Assembly: GCA_046582115.1 (NCBI GenBank)
Contig: JAYGFA010000006.1
Coordinates: forward strand, 1 to 64,000
DNA: 64,000 nucleotides
Source: UBA11889 sp046582115
GTDB taxonomy: Bacteria; Pseudomonadota; Gammaproteobacteria; Pseudomonadales; Azotimanducaceae
Direction of reading: 5' to 3'
Part shown: piece after piece, positions 1-8,369 of the stretch
Position numbering within the stretch: the stretch's first letter is position 1
How the letters are laid out: every line of letters begins with the position of its first letter
Translations under genes and position numbers: made by a program
Notes under the pieces: model-generated
What the model saw: only the letters and a program-made list of their open reading frames with translations
Database searches by the model: none
What the model was told of the DNA's origin: nothing

Positions 1-693
1 TACCTTTACGTTGACTCACATCCAAAACCTACTCGAATTGCAGACGCTCTAGTTTATGTATGTGGATACCCCCACTGGTCGCTTGCCTAGGGCTACGAGA
101 GGGCGTTTAGAGGCTGAAAAACGTGTACAAAAACGTATACAACAATAACTTTGGTTTATTTACACTGAATAGTCTTTAATGCTTGACTAATCTTCAAATT
201 GTTCATTAAAGTACGAAACCTTATAGGGGCGCTAAATAAAGTATTACTTCTTATATTTCAAATACTTAAGTGAGTATAACGGCTCGAATAGGGTACGAAA
301 CTTGGACATGACGAAGTGGTAAGCTATTTCGAGCCTCGTTATCGGAACGTTCGTCCTAACGAAATCCTGATGACGAATAGCAAGGAGGGGATTAGATGAA
401 ATATCTATCAAATTTCCCGTCCAGCCTTCCCATCATGCGTTCTTCCAGAAAAGAGGGAAGTGTATAAGAGCGAGGTAAATAAATTCGTGGGTGCGAATAC
501 CTTTCTCAAGACGGTAAGCGTAATTTTGGTGAGAGAATTCGCCCAGCCGTTAGGTTCTGGAGGGGGGAGGTTGAAGACGACGTTGGTGTCTTTGGGATAA
601 TCGCGAGTCACGCGGTATGGGGCACAAACCGGTTTTTCGTGTATCTGGTAACGTATCGGTGCAGGGACAGATTGGACCGGTTGGGGGGATGTT
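1..693. other. Unassigned leader region without a recognised gene
   Basis: No gene is recognised in these bases. The first 350 bases are AT-rich with no convincing open frame. A strong ribosome-binding sequence (AGGAGG, 383-388) lies 7 bases before an ATG at 396 that opens a 23-codon frame ending at 467; this could be a tiny peptide or leader, but nothing else supports it. A GGGGGA run lies just before the ATG at 694 and is the likely ribosome-binding site of the next gene. No terminator or tRNA is seen. Confidence 0.4.
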
Positions 694-2961
694 ATGGAGC
701 TCGACGCGAAACGCCTAGTAGGTAGGCTAAAGCAGAGCAGCCTCTTTAGAGCCGTAGCTGGATATGCAGCGCTGGCATTCATTTTGGTACAAGCATCACA
801 ACTAGTCAGTGGCACGTTTGGCCTGAGTCAGGACTTCAACAAGAATTTGATTTGGGTATTTGTTGCTGGATTCCCCTTTCTTGCGGTAGCCGCTTGGGCA
901 TATTCATCCAAGCTAAGCACACTAAAAATACTCGGGATATTCGCGCTTATTCTGGCGACAGGTTATTCCGCCGGAAGCTATATCTGGGTCAATACGATCC
1001 TTGCGCCTCAGCTCTCGGCCTTTATCGACGACGACGACTACGTTTCGGCATGGAAGGTGACAAATCGGGTTGATTCGATCGCGCCTTTCTTTTCTATGGT
1101 GGACGAAGTTTTACCGGAAATTAGTTCTATGGCTGAGTTACGCGTGGAGCAGGACGGCGTCGATGTCTATTGGAAGCCCTATGGTCGCGATAACCAGGAG
1201 TGGTTTTTTCTTGGCAATACGCCTCTAGGTGAACGACGGTTACCGAATGGTCTTCTTGAGTTGAAGATCGAAAAAGAAGGCTTCGAAACTGTTTTTTTAT
1301 CGGTCCTTAATCCGAGCATGAGATTTGGGAATGTCGATATTTTTGATTGGAGATTGGCGCCGATAAAGTTGCGACCGGATGATTCTTCGCCGCCGGGGAT
1401 GGTCTATGTACAGGGGGGTAACTTTATACCGGCAATAACAGGGCAAGGGCTCAACCCTGTAAATTTGAATTCCTTTTACATCGACAAGAACGAAGTAACT
1501 AATCGCCAATTCAAGGAATTCATGAACGCAGGAGGGTACGAAAATTCGCAATATTGGGTGGATATGGAGTTCGTTAGTGACGGAATCTCGCTCACGACGG
1601 AACAGGCCAAGAAATTAATGGTTGATACCACGGGCGTGCAAGGCCCGGCTGGTTGGGAGGTAGGAACATATCTCGACGGCCAAGAGAAATTTCCGGTGAC
1701 CGGGGTCAGTTGGTATGAAGCGTTGGCTTACGCGAGGTACCGCGGAAATATACTTCCACCCATGTATCACTGGGCGAAAGCAGCGTATCCACCGGATGAA
1801 ATACTTGGCCCTATTACCCCAAAACTTGTTAAGGAAAGTAATTTTTCCGGACGGAGCCTGAACGAAACTGGGGTACGAGGCGTGGGCGCGCATGGGACAT
1901 ATGATATGGCGGGTAATGCGCGGGAATGGGTCTGGAATATATTTGGTGGAAGAGGCTTGACCCTCGGCGGTGCATACAGCGATCCGCAGTATCTGGCGTC
2001 ACAAACTAATCCGTTACCTAGGATGGATCGATCGCCTATCAATGGATTTAGGACCTTAAGATTGTTGAATGCGCGAGATATGAATCCATTTGGCGATGCG
2101 ATCAATCGACCGCCGCCGAAATCCGAAAGTTTCTATAAAGCCATGAACGATGAGGTGTTCACCATATATTCCAGGAATTTTGAGGTGGGAAGATCGGAGC
2201 TAAATACCTCGGTGATCTACGTGGACGATTCGAATCCACTGTGGATCAAAGAAAGGGTCATGGTGGAACTTGGGTATGGCTTGGAGTCAATGGATATCCT
2301 TATATTCAAGCCAAAGGATAGTTATCGAAAGGTGGCGTCCGTGATTATCTACCCGGGAGCGAATTACTTTCGAACGCCGCCCAACATCGATGAGGTCAAT
2401 CCGGGGGAATACGGGCTCGATTTCATCGTTAAGAGTGGAAGAGCTATTGTTTGGCCTGCAATTAAGGATTCGATGAATCGGATTTCTCCAATGACTGCGT
2501 CATCTCCCGAGGACGTCGCACGAAGGTGGAGGGAACGACTTAAGTACTGGACGATAGATACATATCGAACCATCGACTATATCGAGAGCAGAGATGACTT
2601 TGATTCGGAGAACGTGTTTTATCTCGGCATGAGCTATGGGTCTCTATTTCCAACCCATACCCTGCTATTTGAAAAGCGCTTTAATGCTGCGCTTCTTTAT
2701 GTTGGTGGCGCCTCGCGGACGACACCGCCCCTATCTGACGGGTTGAATCACCTGCCCCGCATCACGACGCCTGTACTCATGTTAAACGGCGAACACGATT
2801 ATTTAATTCCGAAAGTCGTAGCGGAACTGTTCTACGACCAAATCGGCACGCCGGTCGAAGATAAACGCCTAGTGTTTTATGAATCCGGACACTGGCCATT
2901 ACCAAGAAATCAGATGATTCGAGAGTCGTTGGCTTGGATGGATAAATATTCAACTAACTAA
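694..2961 (+). CDS. Membrane-anchored PEGA-like / FGE-fold / alpha-beta hydrolase protein
   Basis: A 755-residue multidomain protein. Residues about 18-100 hold three hydrophobic helices of the type that precedes signalling or TPR domains in many proteobacterial proteins. About 150-215 resembles a PEGA beta domain. About 233-460 is a formylglycine-generating-enzyme (FGE/SUMF1) fold, with GMVYVQGG at its start, NEVTNRQF, VSWYEALAYA and a GNAREWVWN stretch. About 520-750 is a dienelactone-hydrolase-like alpha/beta hydrolase with a GMSYGS elbow (Ser647), an NGEHD acid segment and a late SGHW histidine. The FGE part lacks the two cysteines of true FGE, so formylglycine formation is unlikely. The ATG at 694 follows a G-rich ribosome site. 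Substrate unknown. The closest architectures I know are kinase-FGE proteins, but no kinase domain is present. Confidence 0.8.
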   Translation: MELDAKRLVGRLKQSSLFRAVAGYAALAFILVQASQLVSGTFGLSQDFNKNLIWVFVAGFPFLAVAAWAYSSKLSTLKILGIFALILATGYSAGSYIWVNTILAPQLSAFIDDDDYVSAWKVTNRVDSIAPFFSMVDEVLPEISSMAELRVEQDGVDVYWKPYGRDNQEWFFLGNTPLGERRLPNGLLELKIEKEGFETVFLSVLNPSMRFGNVDIFDWRLAPIKLRPDDSSPPGMVYVQGGNFIPAITGQGLNPVNLNSFYIDKNEVTNRQFKEFMNAGGYENSQYWVDMEFVSDGISLTTEQAKKLMVDTTGVQGPAGWEVGTYLDGQEKFPVTGVSWYEALAYARYRGNILPPMYHWAKAAYPPDEILGPITPKLVKESNFSGRSLNETGVRGVGAHGTYDMAGNAREWVWNIFGGRGLTLGGAYSDPQYLASQTNPLPRMDRSPINGFRTLRLLNARDMNPFGDAINRPPPKSESFYKAMNDEVFTIYSRNFEVGRSELNTSVIYVDDSNPLWIKERVMVELGYGLESMDILIFKPKDSYRKVASVIIYPGANYFRTPPNIDEVNPGEYGLDFIVKSGRAIVWPAIKDSMNRISPMTASSPEDVARRWRERLKYWTIDTYRTIDYIESRDDFDSENVFYLGMSYGSLFPTHTLLFEKRFNAALLYVGGASRTTPPLSDGLNHLPRITTPVLMLNGEHDYLIPKVVAELFYDQIGTPVEDKRLVFYESGHWPLPRNQMIRESLAWMDKYSTN

Positions 2962-2962
2962 G

Positions 2963-3694
2963 ATGAACAAGAAATTTATTGCTCTCACGTCGTCAATGGG
3001 CGTGGCGAACTTGGGGTACGCCGCTAAGGAAGGTTTGGGCGGCTTCGATCCGGCATTGATTGGTATCTTTGTGGCGGTTGGCGTGGCGATTTTTTCTTTC
3101 GTAAATTCAAGAAAAAACGGGAACGAGGGCGTACCGATGAGCTATCGCCCGCGGCAGAAACGCTTGGTTTTCAGTTTGATGAAGTTGAACGCAATAGCGA
3201 CATTATTCCGGATCGGAAAAACTTCCAATTGTTTTTGCGCCGAGGCAGTGTGCTAGATCGGATGTGCGGACACCCGGATCACAGCGACATGATTTTCGGC
3301 TATCGATACTCCGTGTCATCGGGTCAGAATAGTCGTAGGGATGTCTATCAGACGGTGGTCTACTTTGACAACGAGCAAGCACTACCATCGTTTGAATTGC
3401 GGCCGGAACACGCCTTTCATCGTATAGGGTGTATTCGGGTATCAGGATATTGATTTTGATAGCCATCCTGTTTTTTCGAGAAGTTATCTCTTGAACGGCA
3501 AGAACGAAGACACCGTACGTGGAATATTTCGGGATAACGTGCTGGATTATTTTGAAAGCAATGAGGGTCTGTCGGTGGAATATAATGGGACCCATATGAT
3601 CGTCTACCGATCGGAACAGCGAAAAAAAGCTGATGAGATCGCCGGATTCTTTGAAGAATGCTCAGAAGTTCACGATCTTTTCAGGTCATTGTGA
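2963..3694 (+). pseudogene. Frame-broken conserved membrane protein of unknown function
   Basis: The gene starts one base after the preceding stop. It opens as a signal-like or membrane N-terminus (about 50 residues, frame of 2963), continues in the -1 frame from the A6 run at 3112-3117, and returns to the first frame near 3430. The three segments join into one plausible protein of about 240 residues, containing SDMIFGYRY, the GYQDIDF-like stretch after 3437, SRSYLLNGKNE and IVYRSEQRKKADEI. This resembles an unnamed bacterial family with one or two membrane helices and a soluble C-terminal domain. The simplest reading is a one-base loss in a former A7 run and a one-base gain near 3433. Either the gene is dead or the assembly has two indel errors. 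The first shift lies in an in-phase A AAA AAC heptamer, but the second has no such site. Confidence 0.6.
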
Positions 3695-3711
3695 GGTGAT
3701 GGCGTCGCACC

Positions 3712-3984
3712 ATGAGACAACCTACCGATGCTGATCCCATCAGAAGGATTCCGAGTTGGCTGATCGTTCTGTTCATCTTTCTCGTGTGGGGCGTATGGGT
3801 TGCGGCGTGGATCGTGTCCGAATTTCGCTGGCGAGAATCTCTTGCGCCGGTGTCGGCAACCTTGGCTGCGCTGATATGGATCGCAAGTTCGAGGTATCTT
3901 TCCCGTCGCGCCGGTACGATCGTGACGCTTTTGGGGTTTGTGATAGCCGTCGTTGCCACGCTGTGGAGCACTAGTTACTGGTAG
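3712..3984 (+). CDS. Small integral membrane protein, unknown function
   Basis: A 90-residue protein with three hydrophobic stretches, roughly residues 13-34 (WLIVLFIFLVWGVWVAAWIV), 44-58 and 66-88. It has short charged ends and no known motif. The ATG at 3712 is preceded by a GAGGTGATGG stretch that may act as a ribosome site. It starts 17 bases after the broken gene upstream and reads the same way, so the two may have been co-transcribed. I do not recognise a family. An open frame on the other strand across the same bases has much poorer protein character. Confidence 0.55.
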   Translation: MRQPTDADPIRRIPSWLIVLFIFLVWGVWVAAWIVSEFRWRESLAPVSATLAALIWIASSRYLSRRAGTIVTLLGFVIAVVATLWSTSYW

Positions 3985-4137
3985 GTAAATTGCAGATGGA
4001 TTGTCTTCCCCATGGATACGTCGAACCCCGGCTAGATTGATAACCGTTCGCGAACTTTGACACGTAACAGTTCGATCCTCGTCATTATTCGGTGTGCAAC
4101 ACTGTTTTTACTTGAGGAAGCGGAAAGTGGCAGCTTC

Positions 4138-4887
4138 ATGAGAGAGCAGGATAGCTTGAGATCCAAATCAGACGACCAGCAGTTGGTGGACGATCCACGG
4201 GTACAACACCTGAGCTATGTTTTTGAAGAAACCGGCGAAACGATTCCGTACGCGTTGTTCATCCCTTCGGCGTACGACGTCGAAATCAAAACGCCGCTAT
4301 TAGTTTCACTGCATGGATTGACCAGAACTCACGATTGGTTGATGGGCTACGAGGGACTACTCGACCACGCCAATGAACTGAACTTCATCGTCGTGACGCC
4401 GTTGGGCTACACGCGTCAAGGTTGGTATGGATCGTGGTCTCGCGGAACCGATGGACGTTCCCTTGAAGTCGAGGGCGCGTACAGTCAGCGAGACGTTGTG
4501 AACGTCGTCGAACTGGTGAAGGAAGCGTACTCGATTGACCCGGAGAGGGTGTACTTGTGGGGACACAGTATGGGAGGCGCAGGTACATACCACCTGGCGA
4601 TGGAATATCCCGATATGTGGGCAGCCACGGCAGTTGTAGCTCCAGCCGCCCCCCAGGTCAGAAAACCGTCTGATTTACGGCTGATCCAACACTTGCCGAT
4701 GCTTGTCCTTCAGGGAACGAAAGACCGACTCGTTCATTCGACTAGAGTTTGGGTAGAGGAGATGCGTCGACTCAACATGAATGTTGAATACGACGAAATG
4801 GTCGGGGAGGACCATTCATTGTTCATATCGAAGAACAAGAAAAACGTTCGCCGGTTATTAGATTTTTTCGACGGAAAGACACGCTAA
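4138..4887 (+). CDS. Alpha/beta hydrolase, esterase (PHB depolymerase-like)
   Basis: About 249 residues from the ATG at 4138, which has a GGAAAGTGG stretch upstream. The frame is open further upstream from a TTG at 4057, but the extra residues look non-native. The motifs are those of an esterase or polyhydroxybutyrate-depolymerase-like fold: LLVSLHGLTR (oxyanion region), WGHSMGGAGT with the nucleophile serine, LQGTKDRLV with the acid residue and GEDHSLF with the histidine. No clear signal peptide is seen from the chosen start, so the enzyme is probably cytoplasmic. The substrate cannot be read from sequence; a carboxylic-ester or short peptide substrate is plausible. Confidence 0.75.
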   Translation: MREQDSLRSKSDDQQLVDDPRVQHLSYVFEETGETIPYALFIPSAYDVEIKTPLLVSLHGLTRTHDWLMGYEGLLDHANELNFIVVTPLGYTRQGWYGSWSRGTDGRSLEVEGAYSQRDVVNVVELVKEAYSIDPERVYLWGHSMGGAGTYHLAMEYPDMWAATAVVAPAAPQVRKPSDLRLIQHLPMLVLQGTKDRLVHSTRVWVEEMRRLNMNVEYDEMVGEDHSLFISKNKKNVRRLLDFFDGKTR

Positions 4888-4934
4888 GTGGCTAAGATTG
4901 GCGCTGTAACGCGTACCAACATCGGTGTGACTCG

Positions 4935-6101
4935 GTGCTAAATACACTCGCCATCGCTAACTACCGTTCGTTACGTGAACTAATTCTCCCGCTCGGTCGC
5001 ATGAACGTGATTAGTGGGCCCAATGGCTGCGGTAAATCCAATTTATATCGAGGCCTTCGGTTAATGGCAGAAACTGCGCTGGGAACGGCGGTTGAATCCA
5101 TTGCGCATGAAGGTGGATTGCATTCGGTGCTCTGGGCGGGTCCAGAGCGGTTTGGAAAAGCCGTCAAGGAAGGCGCTATACCGGTTCAAGGCGTAGTGCG
5201 CGGCGAATCAGTCAATTTGCGATTCGGGTTTGCGGGTGACACGTACAGCTACGCCATTGATTTTGGCTACCCGGAGCCTGTACCAGGCTCAATGTTTAAT
5301 TTGGATCCCGTTATTAAGCGTGAAGTGATCTGGCACGGAGAGACGTGGCACGACCGACGCGCGATGGTGGACCGCCGCGGGCCATTAATTCGAGCGCGCG
5401 ACGACGACGGTAACTGGCAGGTAATCGAGAAACATTTGCCGACATTTGACAGTATGTTGTCGCGCGTTGTTGACCCCGAACGCGTTCCAGAAATACTCCT
5501 GTTGCGAGAGGAGATTCGGTCGTGGCGTTTCTATGACTACTTCCGGACAGATGTCTCGTCTGCCGCACGTCAATCCCAGATTGGCACTCGCACACCGGTT
5601 CTCAGCAACGACGGCCATGATTTAGGGGCCGCTTGGCAGACGATTCAGGAAGTGGGGGACGGGGACGCGTTGGACGTCGCCGTCGGCGACGCATTCCCTG
5701 GTGCGAATGTCGCGGTCGAGATAGGTAACGGCCGATTCGAGCTGAAGTTTCAGCAACATGGATTGCTCAGGCCGTTGTCTCAATCGGAGCTCTCGGACGG
5801 AACGTTGCGGTATCTGCTATGGATAGCAGCGCTTCTGACGCCAAGGCCGCCAGCATTAATGGTGCTTAACGAACCAGAAACGAGCCTACATCCCGATCTA
5901 TTACCGGCACTGGGCCGATTAATGACGAAATGCGCGGAAGAAACACAACTTTGGGTCATCTCGCACGATCGCGTGCTTATTGAGGGACTCAACAAACAGA
6001 AAGACTGCAATCACATTGAACTGGTCAAGGATATGGGTGAAACCTTCGCTCACGATCAAGACCTATTAGACGTACCTGCATGGCGCTGGCCAACTCGTTA
6101 A
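4935..6101 (+). CDS. AAA family ATPase, RecF/SMC-like
   Basis: A 388-residue ABC-type ATPase of the standalone RecF/SMC-like class. The Walker A motif GPNGCGKSN lies at residues 28-36, the signature-like LSDGTLRYLL near 286, Walker B with LNEPETSLHP near 309, and a switch histidine in VISHDR. The spacer between the two halves is short, so there is no long coiled coil. The GTG at 4935 gives MLNTLAIANYRSL, a typical N-terminus for this family. Such proteins act alone or with a partner nuclease or toxin; no nuclease gene is adjacent, so the role is open. It reads the same way as the hydrolase 47 bases upstream. Confidence 0.8.
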   Translation: MLNTLAIANYRSLRELILPLGRMNVISGPNGCGKSNLYRGLRLMAETALGTAVESIAHEGGLHSVLWAGPERFGKAVKEGAIPVQGVVRGESVNLRFGFAGDTYSYAIDFGYPEPVPGSMFNLDPVIKREVIWHGETWHDRRAMVDRRGPLIRARDDDGNWQVIEKHLPTFDSMLSRVVDPERVPEILLLREEIRSWRFYDYFRTDVSSAARQSQIGTRTPVLSNDGHDLGAAWQTIQEVGDGDALDVAVGDAFPGANVAVEIGNGRFELKFQQHGLLRPLSQSELSDGTLRYLLWIAALLTPRPPALMVLNEPETSLHPDLLPALGRLMTKCAEETQLWVISHDRVLIEGLNKQKDCNHIELVKDMGETFAHDQDLLDVPAWRWPTR

Positions 6102-6154
6102 AACAAGGGCAAGTGCTGGGCCATGGTACGGACACTGAAGGATGACCTTCGCCG

Positions 6155-6847
6155 ATGCTAAATGATCTGAAGCAAGTGAGTGTTGTCATTCCGGTGGTCA
6201 ACGACAGCTCTGCACTTGAGGGACTACTCAGCGCTTTAGCTCCCTTTCGGGAGCTCGAGATAGTGGTGGTCGATGGCGGAAGTGACGATTGTTCGATTGA
6301 TGACCCGCAGCCACCGGTGCGACTACTGAAGACTGAATGCGGTCGAGCCCTCCAACTCAACGCAGGCATCGCATCGACCCAGCGACCGTGGCTCTGGTTT
6401 CTCCATGCAGACAGCGTGGTGACGCGACCCGTGGTGGAAGCACTCCAGCTTGCGTTGACAGGGGCGCAATGGGGACGTTTTGATGTGAGTCTATCGGGCG
6501 TTACGCCTGGACTTAGGCTGATCGCAGCGGCGATGAACCAGCGCTCAGCAATGACGTCAATTTGTACTGGAGATCAGGGCATATTCGTTCGACGGACATT
6601 ACTTCACCGAATTGGCGGAATTCCCGATCAGCCCTTGATGGAAGACGTTGAACTCTCAAAGCGTCTACGGCGTATCGCTAAGCCCACCCGGATTCGCACT
6701 TTACTTGGCACGTCGCCACGGCGGTGGGAAAAAGATGGAATCGTCCGGACCGTTCTTTTGATGTGGGAGTTGCGACTTCGGTATTTCTTGGGTGCGAGTC
6801 CGGAAGCGTTAGCAGCTCGCTATTATCCCGATAGGCGATGGATGTGA
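6155..6847 (+). CDS. Family 2 glycosyltransferase, TIGR04283-like
   Basis: A 230-residue GT-A glycosyltransferase. SVVIPVVND opens the fold, IVVVDGGSDD is the nucleotide-binding segment, and LHADSVV carries the DxD-like acid pair. GDQGIFVRR and LMEDVELSKRL match the acceptor region of the transferase type often labelled rSAM/selenodomain-associated transferase 2 or arsenosugar biosynthesis glycosyltransferase. Its usual partner (type 1) follows directly with a 10-base overlap, so the two are translationally linked. The label describes genomic association more than proven chemistry, and no radical SAM or arsenic gene is in this window. Confidence 0.82.
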   Translation: MLNDLKQVSVVIPVVNDSSALEGLLSALAPFRELEIVVVDGGSDDCSIDDPQPPVRLLKTECGRALQLNAGIASTQRPWLWFLHADSVVTRPVVEALQLALTGAQWGRFDVSLSGVTPGLRLIAAAMNQRSAMTSICTGDQGIFVRRTLLHRIGGIPDQPLMEDVELSKRLRRIAKPTRIRTLLGTSPRRWEKDGIVRTVLLMWELRLRYFLGASPEALAARYYPDRRWM

Positions 6848-7413
6848 AAGGAAGGCTTGCTGTGTTTGCACGCGCGCCCGTCCTCGGCAAGGTCAAAAAT
6901 CGACTGGCGTTATCCATTGGCCAGAAAGCCGCACTCGATTGCTATCGGAAATTACTCGACAACACGCTCGAAGCAGTATTGCCCTTTGAATCTGAGATTT
7001 GGGTAGTGGGCAACCGCGATGACATGTCGTGGACTCAAGGTCTTCCGATTCGAACGCAGGGTAGTGGCGACCTGGGGATACGGATGCTCGCCGCTTTTAA
7101 GGACGGCGTTAAAGTGCTTGTTGGGACCGATATACCCGATATGTCAATCAGCTATATCGAGGCCGCGTACGAGTTGTTGGAAGATCACAACGTTGTTGTT
7201 GGGCCAACGGAAGATGGTGGTTACTGTCTGCTGGCAATGCACGAGCCGCATGAAACGCTTTTCAATGGGATCGAGTGGGGAACAAATTCTGTTCTGACAT
7301 CGACGTTAGCTCGAGCTGAGAATCTCAGCGTGGGATTGTGCGACGTGCTGTGGGATGTGGACGTCGAGGAAGATTATCGCCGTTGGGTAACGTCCGAACA
7401 CATTCGTGGTTGA
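6838..7413 (+). CDS. DUF2064 / TIGR04282-type nucleotidyltransferase-like glycosyltransferase
   Basis: A 191-residue protein that starts inside the end of the previous gene (ATG at 6838). LAVFARAPVLGKVKNRL is the hallmark N-terminus of the DUF2064 family; VLVGTDIPDMS and VVGPTEDGGYCLLAM are its conserved middle motifs, giving a GT-A-like nucleotide-sugar fold. It is paired with the preceding GT2 enzyme, as is usual for this family. The likely role is sugar transfer or activation in a small-molecule pathway, and the product is unknown. The gene ends about 75 bases before the convergent LexA-controlled gene. Confidence 0.82.
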   Translation: MDVKGRLAVFARAPVLGKVKNRLALSIGQKAALDCYRKLLDNTLEAVLPFESEIWVVGNRDDMSWTQGLPIRTQGSGDLGIRMLAAFKDGVKVLVGTDIPDMSISYIEAAYELLEDHNVVVGPTEDGGYCLLAMHEPHETLFNGIEWGTNSVLTSTLARAENLSVGLCDVLWDVDVEEDYRRWVTSEHIRG

Positions 7414-7489
7414 TTTGCACGCCATGCGTGAGTTCGGGCCGCGAACGCTATCAATGCTGCGTGCTTGGTCATTACGTGATGAGCAGTCC

Positions 7490-7885
7490 TTAGACGCCCG
7501 ATTGGCGGCAGGCTTCGTGTAGTGTCTCCGGTCCCACATCCCACTGATGTGCGTGGTTGAGGTAGCGCAGCATAAAGCGATCGCGGCCGTCGATAATGGA
7601 TGGACCGTGGTCTTCTAACAGTCTCAAATTGAGCGCTCGTCTTTGGATAAATCCGAATTGATCAACGTCCACACAGAGCGGTTCGGCGAGCTCGCATATA
7701 CGGTCGCGTATCGTCATCAGCAGAAACTTTATTTGGCGAGAGCTTGCAGGTTCGCCGCAGTTCATTGGCGCGATCGGCTGATCGCCCCGTTCGAAGGCGT
7801 TCCAATCGCCCACCGCTACCCTTCGCGGTGGGCCGCCGTCGTCTGGGCAGAGATAAACGTGGACTTCGGTTGGCATGGTCGCCAT
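7490..7885 (-). CDS. SOS-regulated protein of unknown function
   Basis: About 131 residues, or 128 from a second ATG at 7876. I recognise no domain. The protein is soluble, with an N-terminal EVHVYLCPDDGG stretch and a charged, mostly helical C-terminal half (SRQIKFLLMTIRDRICELAE, RRALNLRLLEDHG). A LexA box lies only five bases upstream of the first ATG. If the promoter overlaps the box, the mRNA would be almost leaderless or translation would start at a later codon; no Shine-Dalgarno sequence is seen before either ATG. It follows sufE in the same direction but has its own control. It does not look like SulA, UmuD, ImuA or RecX. An open frame on the other strand (7643-7900) looks less protein-like and would run through the box. 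Confidence 0.6.
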   Translation of the reverse strand: MATMPTEVHVYLCPDDGGPPRRVAVGDWNAFERGDQPIAPMNCGEPASSRQIKFLLMTIRDRICELAEPLCVDVDQFGFIQRRALNLRLLEDHGPSIIDGRDRFMLRYLNHAHQWDVGPETLHEACRQSGV

Positions 7886-7890
7886 AGAAT

Positions 7891-7910
7891 AACTGTATAA
7901 ATATACAGTA
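7891..7910 (-). promoter_or_regulatory. LexA (SOS) box
   Basis: Read leftward, the site is TACTGTATAT TTATACAGTT. It matches the E. coli LexA consensus at 18 of 20 positions, including both CTGT/ACAG half-sites with 8-base spacing. It lies between the divergence-free end of sufE and the 131-residue gene at 7490-7885, so that gene is the natural target. A TTGTCT about 16 bases before TACAGT could form a weak promoter overlapping the box. The identification rests on the consensus only. Confidence 0.8.
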
Positions 7911-7938
7911 TCAAGACAACGACGTCTGAAGCTGCTTG

Positions 7939-8355
7939 TCAGTGTTCTACGTAAGTGTAGGCGGTGTCGTTGATGCGTTTGACGAGGGCCCGCAGTCCGT
8001 TTCCTCGCGTTGTACTTAGGTGATTCACGAGGTCCAGTTCGTTGAACAAGTTTTCAATATCGTACGCGACGATATCGTGGGGCGAGTGCCCGTCGAAAGC
8101 TGCAAGTACGATTGCGATCAAACCCCGGACAATATGGGCGTCGCTATCGATTTGAAGCTTTAGCTGGTTTTGACCCGTGTCGTATTCGCCCAACAACCAA
8201 ACTTGACTCTGGCAACCACGGACGAGGTTATCGGCAACGCGGACTTCTGGGGGAAGGGCGGGCACCGATTTACCAAGGTCGATGAGAAATCGGTATTTGT
8301 CTTCCCAATCGTCGAAAAATGAAAACGTTGCCTTGATGTCGTCGAGATCGAACAT
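7939..8355 (-). CDS. sufE: Cysteine desulfuration protein SufE
   Basis: A 138-residue sulfur acceptor that takes persulfide from SufS and passes it to the SufBCD scaffold. The active cysteine is Cys48 in RGCQSQVW, the family signature. The length is normal for SufE. It is the last gene of the leftward suf operon, starting 14 bases after sufT. The LexA-controlled gene begins 53 bases beyond its stop. Confidence 0.93.
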   Translation of the reverse strand: MFDLDDIKATFSFFDDWEDKYRFLIDLGKSVPALPPEVRVADNLVRGCQSQVWLLGEYDTGQNQLKLQIDSDAHIVRGLIAIVLAAFDGHSPHDIVAYDIENLFNELDLVNHLSTTRGNGLRALVKRINDTAYTYVEH

Positions 8356-8369
8356 TGTCTCGATTGGCG

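Noticed and set aside
408..815. Leftward open frame of 135 codons across the start of the first gene
   Set aside because: It overlaps the start and first helix of the well-supported gene at 694-2961 and has no recognisable domain or ribosome site. Its part between 408 and 690 looks somewhat protein-like, so a remnant is not excluded.
3112..3118. Programmed -1 frameshift site
   Set aside because: The heptamer is in phase, but a second opposite shift near 3430 is also needed, so gene decay or assembly error explains more.
7643..7900. Rightward frame opposite the LexA-controlled gene
   Set aside because: It would run into the LexA box at its end and has no ribosome site; the leftward frame has the better context.
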